From: Candidatus Aerophobota bacterium
GTDB lineage: Bacteria > Chlamydiota > Chlamydiia > Chlamydiales > GCA-2402025
Length of the DNA: 5,313 nucleotides
Assembly (NCBI GenBank): GCA_002402025.1
Contig: NVUU01000023.1
Coordinates: forward strand, 9,533 to 14,845
Direction of reading: 5' to 3'
Shown piece by piece: positions 5,102 through 5,313 of this stretch (position 1 is the first letter of the stretch; the number at the start of each line of letters is the position of its first letter). Below the pieces are notes generated by a model. That model ran no database searches and was not told where the DNA came from. It worked only from the letters and a program-made list of their open reading frames with translations. A program made the position numbers and the translations under genes.

Positions 5102-5185
5102 TTACAGCTCAACATATTCTTCTCTTCCAGGAAGTCTATCCTTTTCAAACTTTATGGCAGTAAAGCAAACTATTTTTGAAAAGTA
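5102..5185 (-). pseudogene. Out-of-frame tail of the right-edge gene (probable frameshift)
   Basis: From 5185 to the TAA at 5104-5102 the minus strand encodes a 27-residue protein-like stretch (YFSKIVCFTAIKFEKD, then RLPGREEYVEL) in a frame different from the upstream one. No start codon or ribosome-binding site introduces it. The same frame farther upstream runs into a stop at about 5254-5252 and looks non-coding there. The simplest reading is that it is the original C-terminus, disconnected by one missing base (or an equivalent shift) between about 5173 and 5188, where a CAAAAAT homopolymer lies. A true mutation, slippage or a sequencing error are all possible. Confidence 0.4.
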
Positions 5186-5313
5186 GCACCTTCCACTTGT
5201 TCGAGAAACTCCATAGCTATTTCTACCGTCCTTGGAGTGTGGCAAATCCAACTATGGCTTGCGAACACCTCTTTATAGAAATGAGACGTTGGAAGTCTTG
5301 TTTCCTCAATACC
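5170..5313 (-). CDS. C-terminal fragment of an unidentified protein (enters from the right edge)
   Basis: The minus strand is open from the right window edge to a TAG at 5172-5170, giving 47 residues that end the visible frame. The sequence reads like real protein (for example SHSWICHTPRTVEIAMEFLEQ, residues about 19-39, with a probable amphipathic helix at 30-41), but I cannot assign a family. One competing frame on the plus strand is also open through most of this interval but looks less protein-like and has no start signals. Just before the stop, a different minus-strand frame carries another protein-like stretch of 27 residues that ends at a TAA (5104-5102). This suggests the stop at 5170 results from a frameshift, and the native end may be 5102. 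The start lies outside the window. Confidence 0.5.
   Translation of the reverse strand, partial: GIEETRLPTSHFYKEVFASHSWICHTPRTVEIAMEFLEQVEGATFQK

Noticed and set aside
5173..5313. Plus-strand open frame to the right edge
   Set aside because: It lacks a start codon with a ribosome-binding site and its translation is less protein-like than the minus-strand frame, so I treated it as a shadow.

Overview
The window looks like a stretch of a Chlamydiota chromosome, most likely an environmental (Parachlamydia-like) lineage rather than Chlamydia itself. This rests on gene content and order. The 3' end of hisS, a complete aspS, a mip-type FKBP isomerase and a trmL/SpoU-type tRNA methylase run left to right, and trxA lies nearby on the opposite strand. 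From memory this matches the hisS-aspS-mip-spoU-trxA order of Chlamydia trachomatis. The AspRS and Mip proteins also read like the chlamydial family versions. The DNA is moderately AT-rich. Placement below phylum cannot be settled from the sequence alone.

Layout. Positions 1-3709 form a plus-strand block: hisS (5' end missing), aspS after 21 nt, mip after 48 nt, and trmL after 49 nt. A probable extended -10 promoter lies inside a palindrome over the aspS stop codon, so mip probably has its own transcription start. An intrinsic terminator fills the mip-trmL gap and ends 4-8 nt before the trmL start codon. Positions 3715-4753 form a minus-strand block, in transcription order trxA, a DUF2905-type two-helix membrane protein one base later, and after a 126-nt gap an unrecognised 122-aa protein with its own likely extended -10 promoter. 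Positions 4754-4914 are a very AT-rich divergent spacer with long A and T runs. A plausible 61-aa single-pass membrane protein follows on the plus strand (4915-5100). The window closes with the 3' end of an unidentified minus-strand gene whose reading frame appears to be shifted about 70 nt before its natural end.

Functionally this is mostly housekeeping: two tRNA synthetases and a wobble-base tRNA methylase (translation), an exported prolyl isomerase (extracytoplasmic folding) and thioredoxin (thiol redox). I see no mobile element, CRISPR array, RNA gene or defence system, and nothing I would call a new biological system. The points most worth checking are the terminator that occludes the trmL ribosome-binding region, the Asp-to-Gly change in the FKBP active site of Mip, the two extra genes between trmL and trxA, the small membrane ORF, and the apparent frameshift at the right edge.
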